Below are positions 13,471 through 13,480 of a stretch of 13,480 nucleotides of DNA, in pieces; position 1 is the stretch's first letter, and the number at the start of each line of letters is the position of its first letter. Location: positions 1 to 13,480 of the forward strand of contig CAZGSV010000094.1 in NCBI GenBank assembly GCA_964528605.1, read 5' to 3'. The translations under genes and the position numbers were made by a program. The notes beneath the pieces were generated by a model. It did not search any database and was not told the DNA's origin. It saw nothing but the letters and a program-made list of their open reading frames with translations. The stretch comes from CAZGSV01 sp964528605. Its GTDB lineage: Bacteria > Armatimonadota > Zipacnadia > CAZGSV01.

Positions 13471-13480
13471 TCGAGGAGTT

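Overview
This window is GC-rich (clearly above 60% by eye). It holds eight protein-coding genes and an unusually dense set of short palindromic repeats in almost every intergenic gap. There are no RNA genes, no complete insertion sequence and no CRISPR array. The gene mix is a clan-A glycoside hydrolase with agarase-like signatures, three DUF4838 (GH163-related) proteins, a corrinoid-methyltransferase-like URO-D protein, an AAA_14/DUF4143 ATPase and a DJ-1-type lipoprotein. Together with the repeats, this suggests an environmental glycan-degrading bacterium of the Planctomycetota, Armatimonadota or Hydrogenedentota kind. That placement is inference; no marker gene is present.

Layout. 1-703: REP-like hairpins, a DUF2283-family gene whose stop codon appears lost, and an AT-richer strip with repeated TGCAA/TTGCA half-sites. 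704-1858 (+): AAA_14/DUF4143 ATPase. 1884-3023 (-): URO-D family protein, convergent with the ATPase and divergent from the next gene. 3227-3631 (+): small tandem-ACT protein behind a clear sigma-70-like promoter. 3722-5818 (+): exported glycoside hydrolase. 5819-6190: repeats only, namely an inverted REP pair, 19-base repeats, one MITE-like palindrome and a hairpin that supplies the stop codon of the next gene. 6191-12185 (-): three tandem paralogous DUF4838 genes, read from 12185 down to 6191, with a plausible promoter at 12252-12280. 12186-12713: a second MITE-like copy, a cluster of hairpins and the promoter of the last gene. 12714-13367 (+): DJ-1/PfpI-like lipoprotein, followed by an 18-bp perfect hairpin and another REP-like unit.

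How they may work together. The exported hydrolase could cut a polysaccharide outside the cytoplasm. The DUF4838 trio has no signal peptides and would then act on imported oligosaccharides. The convergent arrangement of the hydrolase and the trio fits a small glycan-use region, but no transporter or regulator is visible to prove it. The URO-D, ACT, ATPase and DJ-1 genes have no evident link to it.

The most notable structure is non-coding. Two homologous palindromic elements of about 80 bases, in the same orientation, bracket the DUF4838 cluster. About a dozen other hairpins share fixed heads (GTAGGAGC or GTAGGGGC) but differ in their stems. This looks like a genome with active REP/MITE-type elements whose mobilising transposase lies elsewhere.
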